64,000 bases of DNA from Pseudomonas capsici (GCF_017165765.1 NZ_JAFGZD010000003.1:62001-126000); one strand, 5' to 3'. Positions 51,362-60,977 are shown, counted from the stretch's first letter. The notes: generated by a model from the sequence alone, not told the origin. Program-made: numbers and translations.

Positions 51362-51449
51362 TGTGGGAGGGCTCTTGCTCGCGACGCGGTCGGATTCAGA
51401 AAACATCATTGTTTTCAAAGACCTCTTCGCGAGCAAGCTCGCTCCCACA
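51362..51449. repeat. REP pair (GTGGGAGGGCTCTTGCTCGCGA type)
   Basis: TGTGGGAGGGCTCTTGCTCGCGA at 51362-51384 and the reverse-complement-like CGCGAGCAAGCTCGCTCCCACA at 51428-51449 form a pair of inverted REP units about 43 bases apart, in the gap between yheU and the NAGGN peptidase gene. A lone partner-like half (GCGAGCAAGCTCCCTCACA) lies near 56518. Confidence 0.8.
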
Positions 51450-51473
51450 GCTACCGTGCCTCTATTCAGAGAC

Positions 51474-52670
51474 TCACGCTTCTTCGCGATTCTGCCCGAT
51501 CAGGCTGTCCACGGGAGGCACGCGGGTGTCTGACTCCATCTGGGCGTCGTGTTCGATCTGATGACTGAAACGCTCCAGTGAAGTCTGCGCCGGTTTTGCG
51601 TCGCTGGCGAATACCGGTGGGCTGAGCATGTAGGCACCCAGCAGTTTGCTCAGGGCCGCAAGGCTGTCGATATGGGTGCGTTCGTAGCCATGGGTGGCAT
51701 CGCAACCAAAGGCCAGCAGGGCAGTGCGGATATCATTGCCCGACGTCACCGCCGAATGGGCATCGCTGTAGTAATAGCGAAAGATATCGCGGCGCACGGG
51801 CAACTCATTATCGACACCCAGGCGCAGCAGATGGCGGGAGAGGTGATAGTCGTAAGGCCCGCCCGAATCCTGCATCGCCACGCTTACCGCATGTTCGCTG
51901 GAGTGCTGGCCGGCGGCGACCGGAGCGATATCGATACCGACGAACTCGCTCACGTCCCAGGGCAATACGCCCGCTGCACCGGTGCCGGTTTCCTCGGTGA
52001 TGGTGAACAGCGGATGGCAGTCGATCAGTGGCTCTTCGCCGCTGTCGACAATCGATTTGAGCGCGGCCAGCAGTGCCGCGACACCCGCCTTGTCGTCCAG
52101 GTGGCGGGCGCTGATATGGCCGCTTTCAGTGAACTCCGGCAACGGATCGAAAGCCACGAAGTCACCGATATTGATACCCAGCGATTCGCAGTCGGCGCGG
52201 GTGGTGCAATAGGCATCCAGGCGCAGTTCGACATGTTCCCAACTGATGGGCATTTCATCCACGGCGGTGTTGAACGCGTGACCGGAGGCCATCAGTGGCA
52301 ACACGCTGCCACGGATCACGCCGGTGTCGGTGAACACGCTGACCCGGCTGCCTTCGGCAAAGCGGCTGGACCAGCAACCGACAGCCGACAACGCCAGGCG
52401 TCCGTTGTCCTTGACCTCGCGAACACTGGCGCCAATGGTGTCCAGATGCGCCGAAACGGCACGGTCGGGGCTGCTCTGCTTGCCTTTGAGCGTGGCACGT
52501 ATGGTGCCGCGTCGAGTGAGTTCGAACGGAATGCCTAGTTCTTCCAGGCGTTCGGCGACATAGCGCACGATGGTGTCGGTAAAACCCGTAGGGCTCGGAA
52601 TGGCCAGCATCTCCAGCAGGACTTTCTGCAGGTAGTTGAGATCCGGATCGGGAATTTTTTCAACAGGCAT
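51474..52670 (-). CDS. NAGGN-cluster M42-like metallopeptidase
   Basis: The 398-residue product has the M42/M20-type di-zinc sites: SAHLDTIGASV (first histidine), ARHLDDKAGVAALLAAL, FTITEETGTGAAGVLP (catalytic glutamate) and YYYSDAHSAVTSGNDIRTALLAFGCDATHGYERTH. It is the conserved third gene of the cluster for the osmolyte N-acetylglutaminylglutamine amide, and may trim or recycle the dipeptide. A repeat at 52689-52768 separates it from the synthetase gene on the same strand. Confidence 0.88.
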   Translation of the reverse strand: MPVEKIPDPDLNYLQKVLLEMLAIPSPTGFTDTIVRYVAERLEELGIPFELTRRGTIRATLKGKQSSPDRAVSAHLDTIGASVREVKDNGRLALSAVGCWSSRFAEGSRVSVFTDTGVIRGSVLPLMASGHAFNTAVDEMPISWEHVELRLDAYCTTRADCESLGINIGDFVAFDPLPEFTESGHISARHLDDKAGVAALLAALKSIVDSGEEPLIDCHPLFTITEETGTGAAGVLPWDVSEFVGIDIAPVAAGQHSSEHAVSVAMQDSGGPYDYHLSRHLLRLGVDNELPVRRDIFRYYYSDAHSAVTSGNDIRTALLAFGCDATHGYERTHIDSLAALSKLLGAYMLSPPVFASDAKPAQTSLERFSHQIEHDAQMESDTRVPPVDSLIGQNREEA

Positions 52671-52688
52671 GGAGGGGTTCCTTTAAAA

Positions 52689-52768
52689 ACAGTTGCAAGC
52701 CTCAAGCTGCAAGCTACAAGCAGGTTAGTGCACTTGCTTGCAGCTTGATGCTTGAAACTTGCAGCCAG
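52689..52768. repeat. AAGCTGCAAG-type palindromic repeat inside the NAGGN operon
   Basis: GTTGCAAGCCTCAAGCTGCAAGC and its inverted partner CTTGCAGCTTGATGCTTGAAAC occupy the gap between the synthetase and peptidase genes. This is the same family as 23690-23760. In RNA it would fold into a hairpin that could modulate expression of the last gene. Confidence 0.75.
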
Positions 52769-52771
52769 GGT

Positions 52772-54520
52772 TCAACCATGCACAGGCAGGCTGTGCGGAA
52801 ACAATAGATCGACGAAACGTTCAGCAGTGGGTTGAGGTTCATGGTTGGCGAGGCCGACGCGCTCGTTGGCCTCGATGAACACGTATTCGGGCTGGTCGGC
52901 GGCAGGCACCATCAGGTCCAGGCCCACCACCGGAATGTCCAGCGCCCGGGCGGCACGTACAGCGGCGTCGCTGAGGACCGGGTGCAGAATCGCGGTGACG
53001 TCTTCGAGGCAGCCGCCGGTATGCAGATTGGCGGTGCGACGCACGGCCAGACGCTGATCCATCGGCAGGATGCTGGAATACTCATAGCCCGCATCGCGGA
53101 CCGTGCGTTCGGTTTCCTCGTCCATCGGGATCTTGCTTTCACCGTCGGTGGCAGCCGAGCGACGGCGGCTTTGAGCTTCGATCAGCTGGCGGATGGTATG
53201 GCGACCGTTGCCGATGATTTCGGCAGGATGGCGAATCGCAGCAGCCACCACTTCAAAACCGATGACCACGATGCGCAGGTCCAGGCCTTCGTGGAAGCTT
53301 TCCAGGATCACGCGGCTGTCGAACTGGCGGGCGCACTCGATAGCGTTCTGCACTTCATCGAAGGTGCGCAGGTCCACGGCCACGCCGTTGCCTTGCTCGC
53401 CATCCAGCGGCTTGACCACAATCCGTCCGTGCTCCTCGAGGAAGGCCAGATTGTCATCGGCACTGCCCACCCGTTGCTGGGCAGGCACATTCAGGCCGGC
53501 GGCCTTGAGGGCCTTGTGGGTCAGGCTCTTGTCCTGGCACAGCGTCATGCTCACCGCGCTGGTCAGGTCGCTCAGCGATTCACGGCAGCGAATGCGACGT
53601 CCGCCGTAACTCAGCGTGAACAGGCCTGCATCGGCATCATCGACCTGCACATCAATGCCGCGCCGATGTGCTTCTTCAACGATGATTCGCGCATAAGGGT
53701 TGAAGTCCGCCTGAGGGCCAGGCCCCAGGAACAGCGATTCATTGATGCCGTTCTTGCGCTTGATGGCGAAGGTCGGCAGGTTGCGAAAGCCCAGCTTGGC
53801 ATACAGCGCCTTGGCCTGTTCGTTGTCATGCAGCACCGACAGATCGAGATAGCTCAAGCCTCGGCTCATGAAATGCTCGATCAGGTGACGCACCAGCACT
53901 TCCCCCACACCGGGGCGTGTGCATTGCGGATCGACTGCCAGACACCACAGGCTGCTGCCGTTTTCCGGGTCATTGAACGCCTTCTGGTGATTCAGGCCCA
54001 TGACACTGCCGATCACCGCATTGCTGCGTTCATCCTCGGCCAGCCAGTAGACCGGACCACCCTGATGGCGTGGCGTCAGCAAGGTTGGATCGATGGGCAG
54101 CATGCCCCGCGCCAGATACAGATTGTTGATGGCCTGCCAGTCGGCTTCGCTCTGAGCCCGACGGATGCGAAAGCCACGGAAAACCCGCTGCGCCGGACGA
54201 TAATCGCTGAACCACAGGCGCAGCGTGTCGGACGGGTCGAGGAACAACTGCTGCGGCGACTGCGCCAGCACTTGCTGGGGCGCAGCCACGTACAGCGCGA
54301 TATCGCGTTCCCCGGCCTTTTCGTTGAGCAGCTCCTGGGCCAGTGCGGCGGCGTCGGGGTAGGTATGACCGATCAGCAAGCGGCCCCAGCCGCAGTGCAA
54401 TGCCAGTTGCTCGTTGTCCGGCTGATTGCCGTCTTCGGCGAAGCGCGCTTGCAGACGTTCATAGGAGGGCGACTGTGTGCGCAACAATCGTTGGCTGTAA
54501 GCCGTCGCATTGTGTTTCAT
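52772..54520 (-). CDS. ngg: N-acetylglutaminylglutamine synthetase (GNAT + ATP-grasp)
   Basis: The 582-residue fusion has an N-terminal GNAT acetyltransferase (about residues 115-270, with LWCLAVDPQCTRPGVGEVLVRHLIEHF as the acetyl-CoA loop and ALYAKLGFRNLP). The C-terminal part is an ATP-grasp ligase (about 310-580, with GRIVVKPLDGEQGNGVAVDLRT and VVGLDLMVPAADQPEYVFIEANERVGL). It acetylates and joins two glutamines to make the dipeptide osmolyte. It starts 3 bases after the amidotransferase gene, so they are co-translated. Confidence 0.92.
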   Translation of the reverse strand: MKHNATAYSQRLLRTQSPSYERLQARFAEDGNQPDNEQLALHCGWGRLLIGHTYPDAAALAQELLNEKAGERDIALYVAAPQQVLAQSPQQLFLDPSDTLRLWFSDYRPAQRVFRGFRIRRAQSEADWQAINNLYLARGMLPIDPTLLTPRHQGGPVYWLAEDERSNAVIGSVMGLNHQKAFNDPENGSSLWCLAVDPQCTRPGVGEVLVRHLIEHFMSRGLSYLDLSVLHDNEQAKALYAKLGFRNLPTFAIKRKNGINESLFLGPGPQADFNPYARIIVEEAHRRGIDVQVDDADAGLFTLSYGGRRIRCRESLSDLTSAVSMTLCQDKSLTHKALKAAGLNVPAQQRVGSADDNLAFLEEHGRIVVKPLDGEQGNGVAVDLRTFDEVQNAIECARQFDSRVILESFHEGLDLRIVVIGFEVVAAAIRHPAEIIGNGRHTIRQLIEAQSRRRSAATDGESKIPMDEETERTVRDAGYEYSSILPMDQRLAVRRTANLHTGGCLEDVTAILHPVLSDAAVRAARALDIPVVGLDLMVPAADQPEYVFIEANERVGLANHEPQPTAERFVDLLFPHSLPVHG

Positions 54521-54523
54521 CGA

Positions 54524-56296
54524 TCAGAGTCCTTGTTCGCTGAGCCACAGATTCAGCGCTGCCAACTGCCACAGCTTGGAGCCGCGTAACGGCGTGAGTT
54601 GGCCTTGAGGGTTGGTCAACAGTGTGTCGATCATCGACGGGTTGAACAGGCCTCGATCCTGACTGGGGTCCAGCAGCAGATCGCGTACCCAGTTGAGGGT
54701 ATCGCCCTGCAGATGCTTGAGGCCCGGCACCGGGAAGTAGCCTTTCTTGCGGTCGATCACCTCGGAAGGGATGACCAGTCGCGCTGCTTCCTTCAGGACA
54801 TGCTTGCCGCCATCGGGCAGTTTGAACTGACCGGGAATGCGTGCAGACAACTCAACCAGACGATAGTCGAGAAATGGTGTCCGTGCTTCCAGGCCCCAGG
54901 CCATGGTCATGTTGTCCACCCGCTTGACCGGGTCTTCGACCAGCATCACGGTGCTGTCCAGGCGTAAGGCCTTGTCGACGGCTGCGGTGGCACCGGGCTG
55001 GGCAAAGTGATCGCGTACGAAATCACCTGCCGCGTCAGTGGCGGTCAGCCATCTGGACTGTACGGTCGCGGTGTATTCGTCGTAGCTGCGGTCCACGAAC
55101 GCTGCGCGATAGGCCGCGACCGGATCGCTGGCACCATCGACCTGCGGATACCAGTGATAACCGGCAAACAGCTCGTCCGCACCCTGGCCGCTCTGCACCA
55201 CCTTGCAGTGCTTGGCCACTTCCCGTGACAGCAGATAGAACGCAATGCAGTCATGGCTGACCATCGGCTCGCTCATGGCCCGGAAGGCCGCAGGCAATTG
55301 CTCGATGATCTCGCTTTCCTGAATGCGCAATTGATGGTGACGGGTGCCGTAATGCCTGGCGATCAGGTCCGAATACTGGAACTCGTCGCCGCGCTCGCCG
55401 CCGGCATCCTGAAAGCCGATGGAAAAGGTCGACAGGTCTTCGACGCCGACTTCGCGCAACAGGCCGACCAGCATGCTCGAGTCGACGCCGCCGGAAAGCA
55501 GCACGCCCACATCCACAGCCGCACGCTGACGAATCGCTACCGCTTCACGGGTGCTGTCCAGGACGCGGTCGCGCCAGTCTTCCAGTGTCAGGTGCTTCTC
55601 GTCGTCATGAGGACCATAGGGCAGGGTCCACCAGGTCTGCTGCTCGATCGTGCCGTTGGCGTAGACCCGCATCCAGGTGGCAGGCGGCAGTTTCTCGACA
55701 CCGGCCAGCAGCGTGCGCGGTGCAGGCACCACGGCATGGAAGTTCAGGTAGTGATTGAGGGCAATCGGGTCGAGCATCGGGCTGATATCGCCACCTTTGA
55801 GCAGGGCCGGCAGCGTCGATGCAAAACGCAGGCGCTTGTCGGTGTGCGACAGATACAGCGGCTTGACGCCCAGACGATCACGGGCGATGAACAACTGCTG
55901 AGAGTCGCGCTCCCAGATGGCAAACGCGAACATGCCATTGAGCTTGGGCAGCATATCCGCGCCCCAGGCGTGATAGCCCTTGAGCAACACTTCGGTGTCG
56001 CCACCGGAATGGAACTGGTAACCTAGACCTTCCAGCTCGGCGCGCAATTCGGGGAAGTTGTAGATAGCGCCATTGAAGGCCATGGACAGACCCAGATGAC
56101 TGTCGATCATGGGCTGTGCCGAACCGTCGGACAGGTCCATGATTTTCAGTCGTCGATGGCCCAGTGCAATCGGCCCCTGACTGTGAAAGCCCCAGGCATC
56201 CGGGCCGCGAGGCGCCAGGTTGTGGGTAATGCGTTCAACAGCGGCCAGATCCGCTGGTTGTTGGTCGAAACGTAATTCACCTGCTAATCCGCACAT
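54524..56296 (-). CDS. N-acetylglutaminylglutamine amidotransferase (asparagine synthetase B-like)
   Basis: The 590-residue product begins MCGLAGELRF, exposing the catalytic Cys2 of class-II glutamine amidotransferases. The amidotransferase domain continues to about residue 200 (RGPDAWG, MAFNGAIYNFPELR). The ATP-pyrophosphatase domain follows with VGVLLSGGVDSSMLVGLL (SGGxDS loop, about residue 265). It amidates the dipeptide to N-acetylglutaminylglutamine amide, an osmoprotectant made at high salt. First gene of the operon; AAGGAATT precedes the ATG and a hairpin lies in the leader. Confidence 0.92.
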   Translation of the reverse strand: MCGLAGELRFDQQPADLAAVERITHNLAPRGPDAWGFHSQGPIALGHRRLKIMDLSDGSAQPMIDSHLGLSMAFNGAIYNFPELRAELEGLGYQFHSGGDTEVLLKGYHAWGADMLPKLNGMFAFAIWERDSQQLFIARDRLGVKPLYLSHTDKRLRFASTLPALLKGGDISPMLDPIALNHYLNFHAVVPAPRTLLAGVEKLPPATWMRVYANGTIEQQTWWTLPYGPHDDEKHLTLEDWRDRVLDSTREAVAIRQRAAVDVGVLLSGGVDSSMLVGLLREVGVEDLSTFSIGFQDAGGERGDEFQYSDLIARHYGTRHHQLRIQESEIIEQLPAAFRAMSEPMVSHDCIAFYLLSREVAKHCKVVQSGQGADELFAGYHWYPQVDGASDPVAAYRAAFVDRSYDEYTATVQSRWLTATDAAGDFVRDHFAQPGATAAVDKALRLDSTVMLVEDPVKRVDNMTMAWGLEARTPFLDYRLVELSARIPGQFKLPDGGKHVLKEAARLVIPSEVIDRKKGYFPVPGLKHLQGDTLNWVRDLLLDPSQDRGLFNPSMIDTLLTNPQGQLTPLRGSKLWQLAALNLWLSEQGL

Positions 56297-56323
56297 AATT
56301 CCTTACCGGGTTTCCGTTGGGGA

Positions 56324-56346
56324 GGTGACTGAAAAGTGCAGTCACC
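56324..56346 (-). promoter_or_regulatory. Leader hairpin of the NAGGN operon
   Basis: GGTGACTG (56324-56331) pairs with CAGTCACC (56339-56346) around a 7-nt loop, 28 bases before the start codon of the amidotransferase gene. It is not followed by a U run, so it is more likely a leader structure than a terminator. Confidence 0.45.
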
Positions 56347-56549
56347 CAGAAACTGACCCGGAGGCGTTGTGGGAGTTTTAGATCAATCGGTTATAAGCAA
56401 ACTGTGCAGGAGTGGAAAAGCAGGGGATAGCTCGCTGGCACAGATGTCCTCTGGGATCGACCCTGGTCGCGAAGAGCCCCTTGAAAACGACGAATTTTTT
56501 CAGGATATACGTGGCGTCGCGAGCAAGCTCCCTCACACTTCATCTGCTT

Positions 56550-57629
56550 TCAATACCCCGTCATCTCCAGATACCCGACGCCACTCTGACTGCCACTGAC
56601 TTTCACCGGCCCCTCCCAGTAAGGAATGCTCACCCCCATCCAGGCCTGTGGGTTCAGGGCCTCGGTGCTGATATCCAGATGCCTGCCGGGAATCTTGATC
56701 GACCAGCGGGTGGGCAGACGTCGTCCGGCGACTTCGGTTTCGTTCATCGGCTTCATGTCGATATCACCGGCGTGCAGGCTTTGGGTCTTGCCGTCGGCAT
56801 CGATCCAGGTGCCGCTCAGGTAAGGCTCGCCGCTCTTGTGGCGCATGCGATACAGCATCACGCGTTCGCCGTCGTCCAGATGCAGGGATAACCAGTCCCA
56901 GCCGGACTGGTTGGCGGTCAATGGCTGGCTGCTCCATTCCCGGTCCAGCCAGGCGTGACCGCTGACCCGATAGGTCTTGCCATCCAGCGTCAGGTTGCCG
57001 CTGGCCTCGAAAAAGGGCTGGCTGTAGTAGTACGAGCCCTGGCCCTGATCGGACTTCTGGCTATATCCCTGCTCACCTTGCAGCACCAGGGGCTTGCTGG
57101 AGGTGAGTTGCAGGTCGTATTGAAAGTCTTTGCCTGCGGCCTGCAATTGCATTTTTGCCAGCGGGTTCTGCGTCTGCGATTCGCTGTGCAGCGACCAGTC
57201 ATCGATCCAGGCCGTGAAGGGCGCGAGCCTGACGCCAGCCTGTCCGACGCCGCCTCGGGCGTAGCGTTCGGCCACATGATGCTGGCTGGCAGAGGTCGCG
57301 GCGGCATGGCCCAGCCAGATCGTGCTGTCATTCCAGCCAGTGCCGGTTGCTCCGGGGCGCAGGGCGTTGCGGAACAGCGTCCATTGCACGCCGAAGTCCT
57401 GACCCTTTTCATCCTTGAGAGTGGCGGTGATGTACCACCACTCGATACGAAATCCCGGGTGTGTCCCGTGATCCTCTGGGAATGAGAAGACGCGTCCGGG
57501 TTTGACCGGCGTGAATTCGTCGGCCTGATTGCCCATCCCGGCAAAACCGGTCTCGGCAGGCTGTTGCTGATCGCATGCGCTCAGTAGCAACAGGCAGACG
57601 GCCATCGGCACCAGCCATTTACTTTTCAT
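56550..57629 (-). CDS. AttH-like lipocalin-fold lipoprotein (CrtC family)
   Basis: The 359-residue product has a lipoprotein signal (VCLLLLSACDQ) and the AttH/carotenoid-hydratase-like double lipocalin pattern. It includes FPEDHGTHPGFRIEWWYITATLKDEKG, VSGHAWLDREWSSQP and GWDWLSLHLDDGERVMLYRMRH. In related operons (AttEFGH) it is the extracytoplasmic partner of an ABC permease and ATPase. The start overlaps the permease gene by 11 bp. A role in lipid or lipoprotein handling at the envelope is inferred. Confidence 0.85.
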   Translation of the reverse strand: MKSKWLVPMAVCLLLLSACDQQQPAETGFAGMGNQADEFTPVKPGRVFSFPEDHGTHPGFRIEWWYITATLKDEKGQDFGVQWTLFRNALRPGATGTGWNDSTIWLGHAAATSASQHHVAERYARGGVGQAGVRLAPFTAWIDDWSLHSESQTQNPLAKMQLQAAGKDFQYDLQLTSSKPLVLQGEQGYSQKSDQGQGSYYYSQPFFEASGNLTLDGKTYRVSGHAWLDREWSSQPLTANQSGWDWLSLHLDDGERVMLYRMRHKSGEPYLSGTWIDADGKTQSLHAGDIDMKPMNETEVAGRRLPTRWSIKIPGRHLDISTEALNPQAWMGVSIPYWEGPVKVSGSQSGVGYLEMTGY

Positions 57630-60099
57630 GGGCGAAGGTCCTGAGCAGGTCCGCTGGCCGGGTGCGGTACAGCTTCAACAGTGGCCATGCCGAGGCCAGC
57701 AAGGTCGCAAGCATTGCCAAGCCCATCAATTGCAGCAGTTGCAGAGGGAAAATCTGCATGGGCAGGCGCCAGCCGAAGGCCTGGACATTGATCACGGTAT
57801 TCAGGCACCAGGTCAGCATCAGCCCCAGAGGCACGGCGAACAGCAGCGTCAGTACCGTCATCAACCAGGTCTGGCCCAGATTGAGCAGCATCAACTGACG
57901 CCGGGTAACCCCCAGCGCCCACAGCGGTGCCAGTTGCCCGAGCCGGCTCTGGCTCTGGGTCAGCAGGCCGATGAACAGCGCCACGCCGGCGACGCCCAGG
58001 GTCAGGCTGTTGAGGGCGGCAGTGGCGGCGAAGGTTCGTTCGAACACCTGAGTCGACCATTGCTTGAGCTGGCCCTGATCGATGATGCGGTTCTCGTCGA
58101 GGTTGAACCGGTTATGCAACCGATTGACCAGTGATGGTACGGCGGCGTGATCGACTCTCAGATTGAAACGAGTGGGCAGCAGATGTGGCCAGTGCTCCAG
58201 CAGGTGAGCGGCATTGACCAGCAGATGCCCCTTGGGATTGCCGTAGTCGGCGTAGATCCCCACGATACGCGGCGACCAGCGGCCTGCGGGAACCGGAAGG
58301 TCGAGGGTGTCTCCCAGTCCGACCTTGAGCCGCCTGGCCAGTTGTTCACTGAGCATCAGGGTGTCGGCATGGGCCAGTTGGTTCCAGGGATCATCCTGTG
58401 TCGATTCCAGCAGTTGCCAGTGCTGGCGATAGGTTTGATGTTCGATGATGCCGAACAGATCCGCAGGCCAGCCTTGAACCTGAATCGGCACTTGCCAGTT
58501 GGGAAGCACTGCATCGATCTGCGCTTGTGCGCCGAGCCAGGCTTGCATTTCCAGAGCCTGACTCGGGGTCTGGGGTGTCACGTAAAGCTCGGCGGTCAAG
58601 CGCTGCTCCAGCCAGGCTCCGAAGGTCTGGCGAAAACCCGAAGTCATGCTGCCTGCGCCGATATTGGCCGCCATGGCCAGCAGCAAGGCCATCAATGCCA
58701 GACTCAAGGCTGGCAACTGCTGCCGACAATCGGCCAGAAACCATTGGCCCAGCATCGAGCGGCTGCGCTTGAGCAAGCCGCTTAGCAGCCCATCGAGCAG
58801 GACCGGCAGGCCCAGTGCGGCACTCAGCAACACGCTCGAAATCAGCACAAAACCCACTGTCAGGCTATTGCCGAAAACCAGTGCGGCAATAGCCACTATT
58901 GCACTGCCTGCCGCAATCCAGGCCTGACGCCGCAGCCAGCGGGCATGGGCCTGTTGCCAGGCTTGTGCATTGGACAGCGCGAGCAGTGGCAGTCGAGCGG
59001 CGCGCAGCAGACTGTTGGCTCCGGCCATGAAAGCTCCGAACAGGCTCAAGGCAATACCGCCGATCCACCAGCCGATATTCAGATTCAACTGGCCGCCCAC
59101 TTCAGCGCCATACAGACCGCGCAGGCTGGCCGCGACATCCGGCAATAACAGACTGGCCAGCAGGTAGCCACTGATCACGCCGAACAGCCCGCCGATCAAC
59201 GCCATGCTGCCCAGTTCCAGGCTCAAGGCCACAATCAGCATGCGCGCACTGACCCCCGATGCCCGCAGGTTGCGCAGCAAACCCCGGCGCTGTTCCAGGG
59301 CCAGACCGATGGCGGCATGCACGATAAACAGACCGACCACGAATGACAGCACGCCCAGCGCATTCAGATTCAGGTGAAAGCTTTCGGTGAGGCGTTGCAG
59401 ATTGTTTTCTTCGCCACTCTTTTTAATCACCAGTTGCTCGGCGACAGATGAGGGCAGCACCGGATTCCCGGCGGCAAAGTCGCGGGGTAGTAACAGCCGG
59501 GTCAATTGATCCGGCAGATTCAACAGCGTCTGGGCAAAACCGATGTCCATCAGCAGCACACCCGGTGCCATGTCCGTTCGTGCCTGCAACGGCGGCAGAG
59601 TCAGGCCGTTTTCAGCTTCCGGGCGCTGGCCTTCTTGCAGGCCGAGGGCCTTCAGGGTTTGCGGGGCAATCCAGGTCACGCCGGGCGGCGTGAGAAAGTC
59701 GACGATCTGTTGGCTGTCCAGTGTCTGCCCGGCCAGCGTGGAGCCTCTGGGCAAGGTCACCGGTTCTATGCCGATCAATTGCAGGCGCTGGTCTTCCAGA
59801 CCTTTCAGCGTGATGCGCCCTTGCAGCATGGGAGAAACCGGCCAGCCCGTGCGCCGCAGGCTGATGTACAAGTCCTGCGAAAAGGCCACGCCTTCGGGAG
59901 TGGCCAGACTGGTTTGCGGCTCGCCGCCGATCAACTCGCTGGCCCGTTGATAGCTGTCCCGTGCCTGGCTGTTCAAGGCTTGTACACCGGTCAGCAGACT
60001 GGTCGCCAGCCAGAGTCCGGTCAGCAGGCTGAAAAGCTGCACCGGATGACGTCGCCAGTGGCTGAGCAGGGCGCGCAAGGCCCAGTAAAACACTCGCAT
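57619..60099 (-). CDS. FtsX-like ABC transporter permease (AttFG type)
   Basis: The 826-residue permease has an N-terminal helix (LFSLLTGLWLATSLL), a large periplasmic domain, and two groups of membrane helices (about 250-470 and 700-826). These are two FtsX domains, as in fused AttF-AttG. Examples are ALGVLSFVVGLFIVHAAIGLALEQRRGLLRNLRASGVS and TLGVAGVALFIGLLTQSQSRLGQLAPLWALGVTRRQL. ATG 60099 is chosen, one base after the ATPase stop; the frame extends to 60168 within the upstream gene. It is likely driven by the ATPase at 60101-60769. Confidence 0.88.
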   Translation of the reverse strand: MRVFYWALRALLSHWRRHPVQLFSLLTGLWLATSLLTGVQALNSQARDSYQRASELIGGEPQTSLATPEGVAFSQDLYISLRRTGWPVSPMLQGRITLKGLEDQRLQLIGIEPVTLPRGSTLAGQTLDSQQIVDFLTPPGVTWIAPQTLKALGLQEGQRPEAENGLTLPPLQARTDMAPGVLLMDIGFAQTLLNLPDQLTRLLLPRDFAAGNPVLPSSVAEQLVIKKSGEENNLQRLTESFHLNLNALGVLSFVVGLFIVHAAIGLALEQRRGLLRNLRASGVSARMLIVALSLELGSMALIGGLFGVISGYLLASLLLPDVAASLRGLYGAEVGGQLNLNIGWWIGGIALSLFGAFMAGANSLLRAARLPLLALSNAQAWQQAHARWLRRQAWIAAGSAIVAIAALVFGNSLTVGFVLISSVLLSAALGLPVLLDGLLSGLLKRSRSMLGQWFLADCRQQLPALSLALMALLLAMAANIGAGSMTSGFRQTFGAWLEQRLTAELYVTPQTPSQALEMQAWLGAQAQIDAVLPNWQVPIQVQGWPADLFGIIEHQTYRQHWQLLESTQDDPWNQLAHADTLMLSEQLARRLKVGLGDTLDLPVPAGRWSPRIVGIYADYGNPKGHLLVNAAHLLEHWPHLLPTRFNLRVDHAAVPSLVNRLHNRFNLDENRIIDQGQLKQWSTQVFERTFAATAALNSLTLGVAGVALFIGLLTQSQSRLGQLAPLWALGVTRRQLMLLNLGQTWLMTVLTLLFAVPLGLMLTWCLNTVINVQAFGWRLPMQIFPLQLLQLMGLAMLATLLASAWPLLKLYRTRPADLLRTFAHEK

Positions 60100-60100
60100 G

Positions 60101-60769
60101 TCAGCCTTCGCCTTCGACGAGGATACGACCATGGTGCAGCCTGACCTTGTGCGCCAGACGTGCGGCAATCCTGTCGCTGTGAGTGACCATCAGCAGGCTG
60201 GTGCTGCTGTCGTTCAACAGGTCCAGCAATAGCTGCAATACCTCATCACCGGTGTTTTCGTCGAGATTGCCGGTGGGCTCGTCGGCCAGCAGCAGAGCGG
60301 GGCGTGACGCAAGGGCGCGTCCGATGGCGACACGTTGCTGCTGGCCGCCGGACAATTGCTCGGGATAACGATTGAGCAGATCACCCAGGCCCAGGCGTTC
60401 AATCAGCCGGCCCTGCCAGACCGGGTCATGACGCCCGGCCAGCCGTGCCTGGAAGGCCAGATTGTCATCGACCTTGAGGCTTTCGATCAGGTTGAACTGC
60501 TGAAACACCAGCCCGATTTCCGTGCGCCGCCAGTTGGCCAGCCGGGCTTCGCTCATGCTGTTCAGGTGCTGATCGGCGACCTCGATCGTGCCGCTGTCCA
60601 CTTTATCCAGCCCGGCGACCAGATGCAGCAAGGTGCTTTTGCCACTGCCCGATTCGCCCATCAGCGCCAGACTGCTGCCGCGCTCCAGTTGCAGGTCGAC
60701 ACCGCGCAACACCTCTACCGGGCCTTGAGCCGAGGCGTAGCTCTTGAATACGTTTCGCACATGCAACAT
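60101..60769 (-). CDS. ABC transporter ATPase (LolD/MacB class, AttE type)
   Basis: The 222-residue ATPase has Walker [10 protein letters not shown] (about residue 38), Q-loop [11 protein letters not shown], signature LSGGQQQR, Walker [14 protein letters not shown] and switch H in MVTHSDR. This belongs to the class that powers mechanotransmission by FtsX-type permeases. It is the first gene of the three-gene operon. Confidence 0.92.
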   Translation of the reverse strand: MLHVRNVFKSYASAQGPVEVLRGVDLQLERGSSLALMGESGSGKSTLLHLVAGLDKVDSGTIEVADQHLNSMSEARLANWRRTEIGLVFQQFNLIESLKVDDNLAFQARLAGRHDPVWQGRLIERLGLGDLLNRYPEQLSGGQQQRVAIGRALASRPALLLADEPTGNLDENTGDEVLQLLLDLLNDSSTSLLMVTHSDRIAARLAHKVRLHHGRILVEGEG

Positions 60770-60900
60770 CGGGATGCCTGATGAGAGTAGTCAGACCTTG
60801 AGGATAACGGCTATCGCTTGCTCATGTGGGAACGAATTCATTCGTGAAGAGGGCGTTTCATACGATGCATTTCTATCGGGTGTAGCAGGAACTTGTTGGA

Positions 60901-60977
60901 GGCAGCTTGCCGGCGACAAGAGTCTGAACTGGCGGATATTCTGCGTCTGTACGCTGAGAAGTCGCCAGCAAGCTGCC
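60901..60977. repeat. REP pair of the GGCAGCTTGC family
   Basis: GGCAGCTTGCCGGCGAC (60901-60917) and GTCGCCAGCAAGCTGCC (60961-60977) are inverted copies with one mismatch, 43 bases apart, extended outward by GGA/TCC. A second palindrome type (GTGGGAACGAATTCATTCGTGAA) starts near 60827. Together they fill the gap before mnmC. Confidence 0.8.

Noticed and set aside
52832..54589. Plus-strand ORF of 585 codons
   Set aside because: Antisense shadow of the NAGGN synthetase gene, which has clear GNAT and ATP-grasp motifs.
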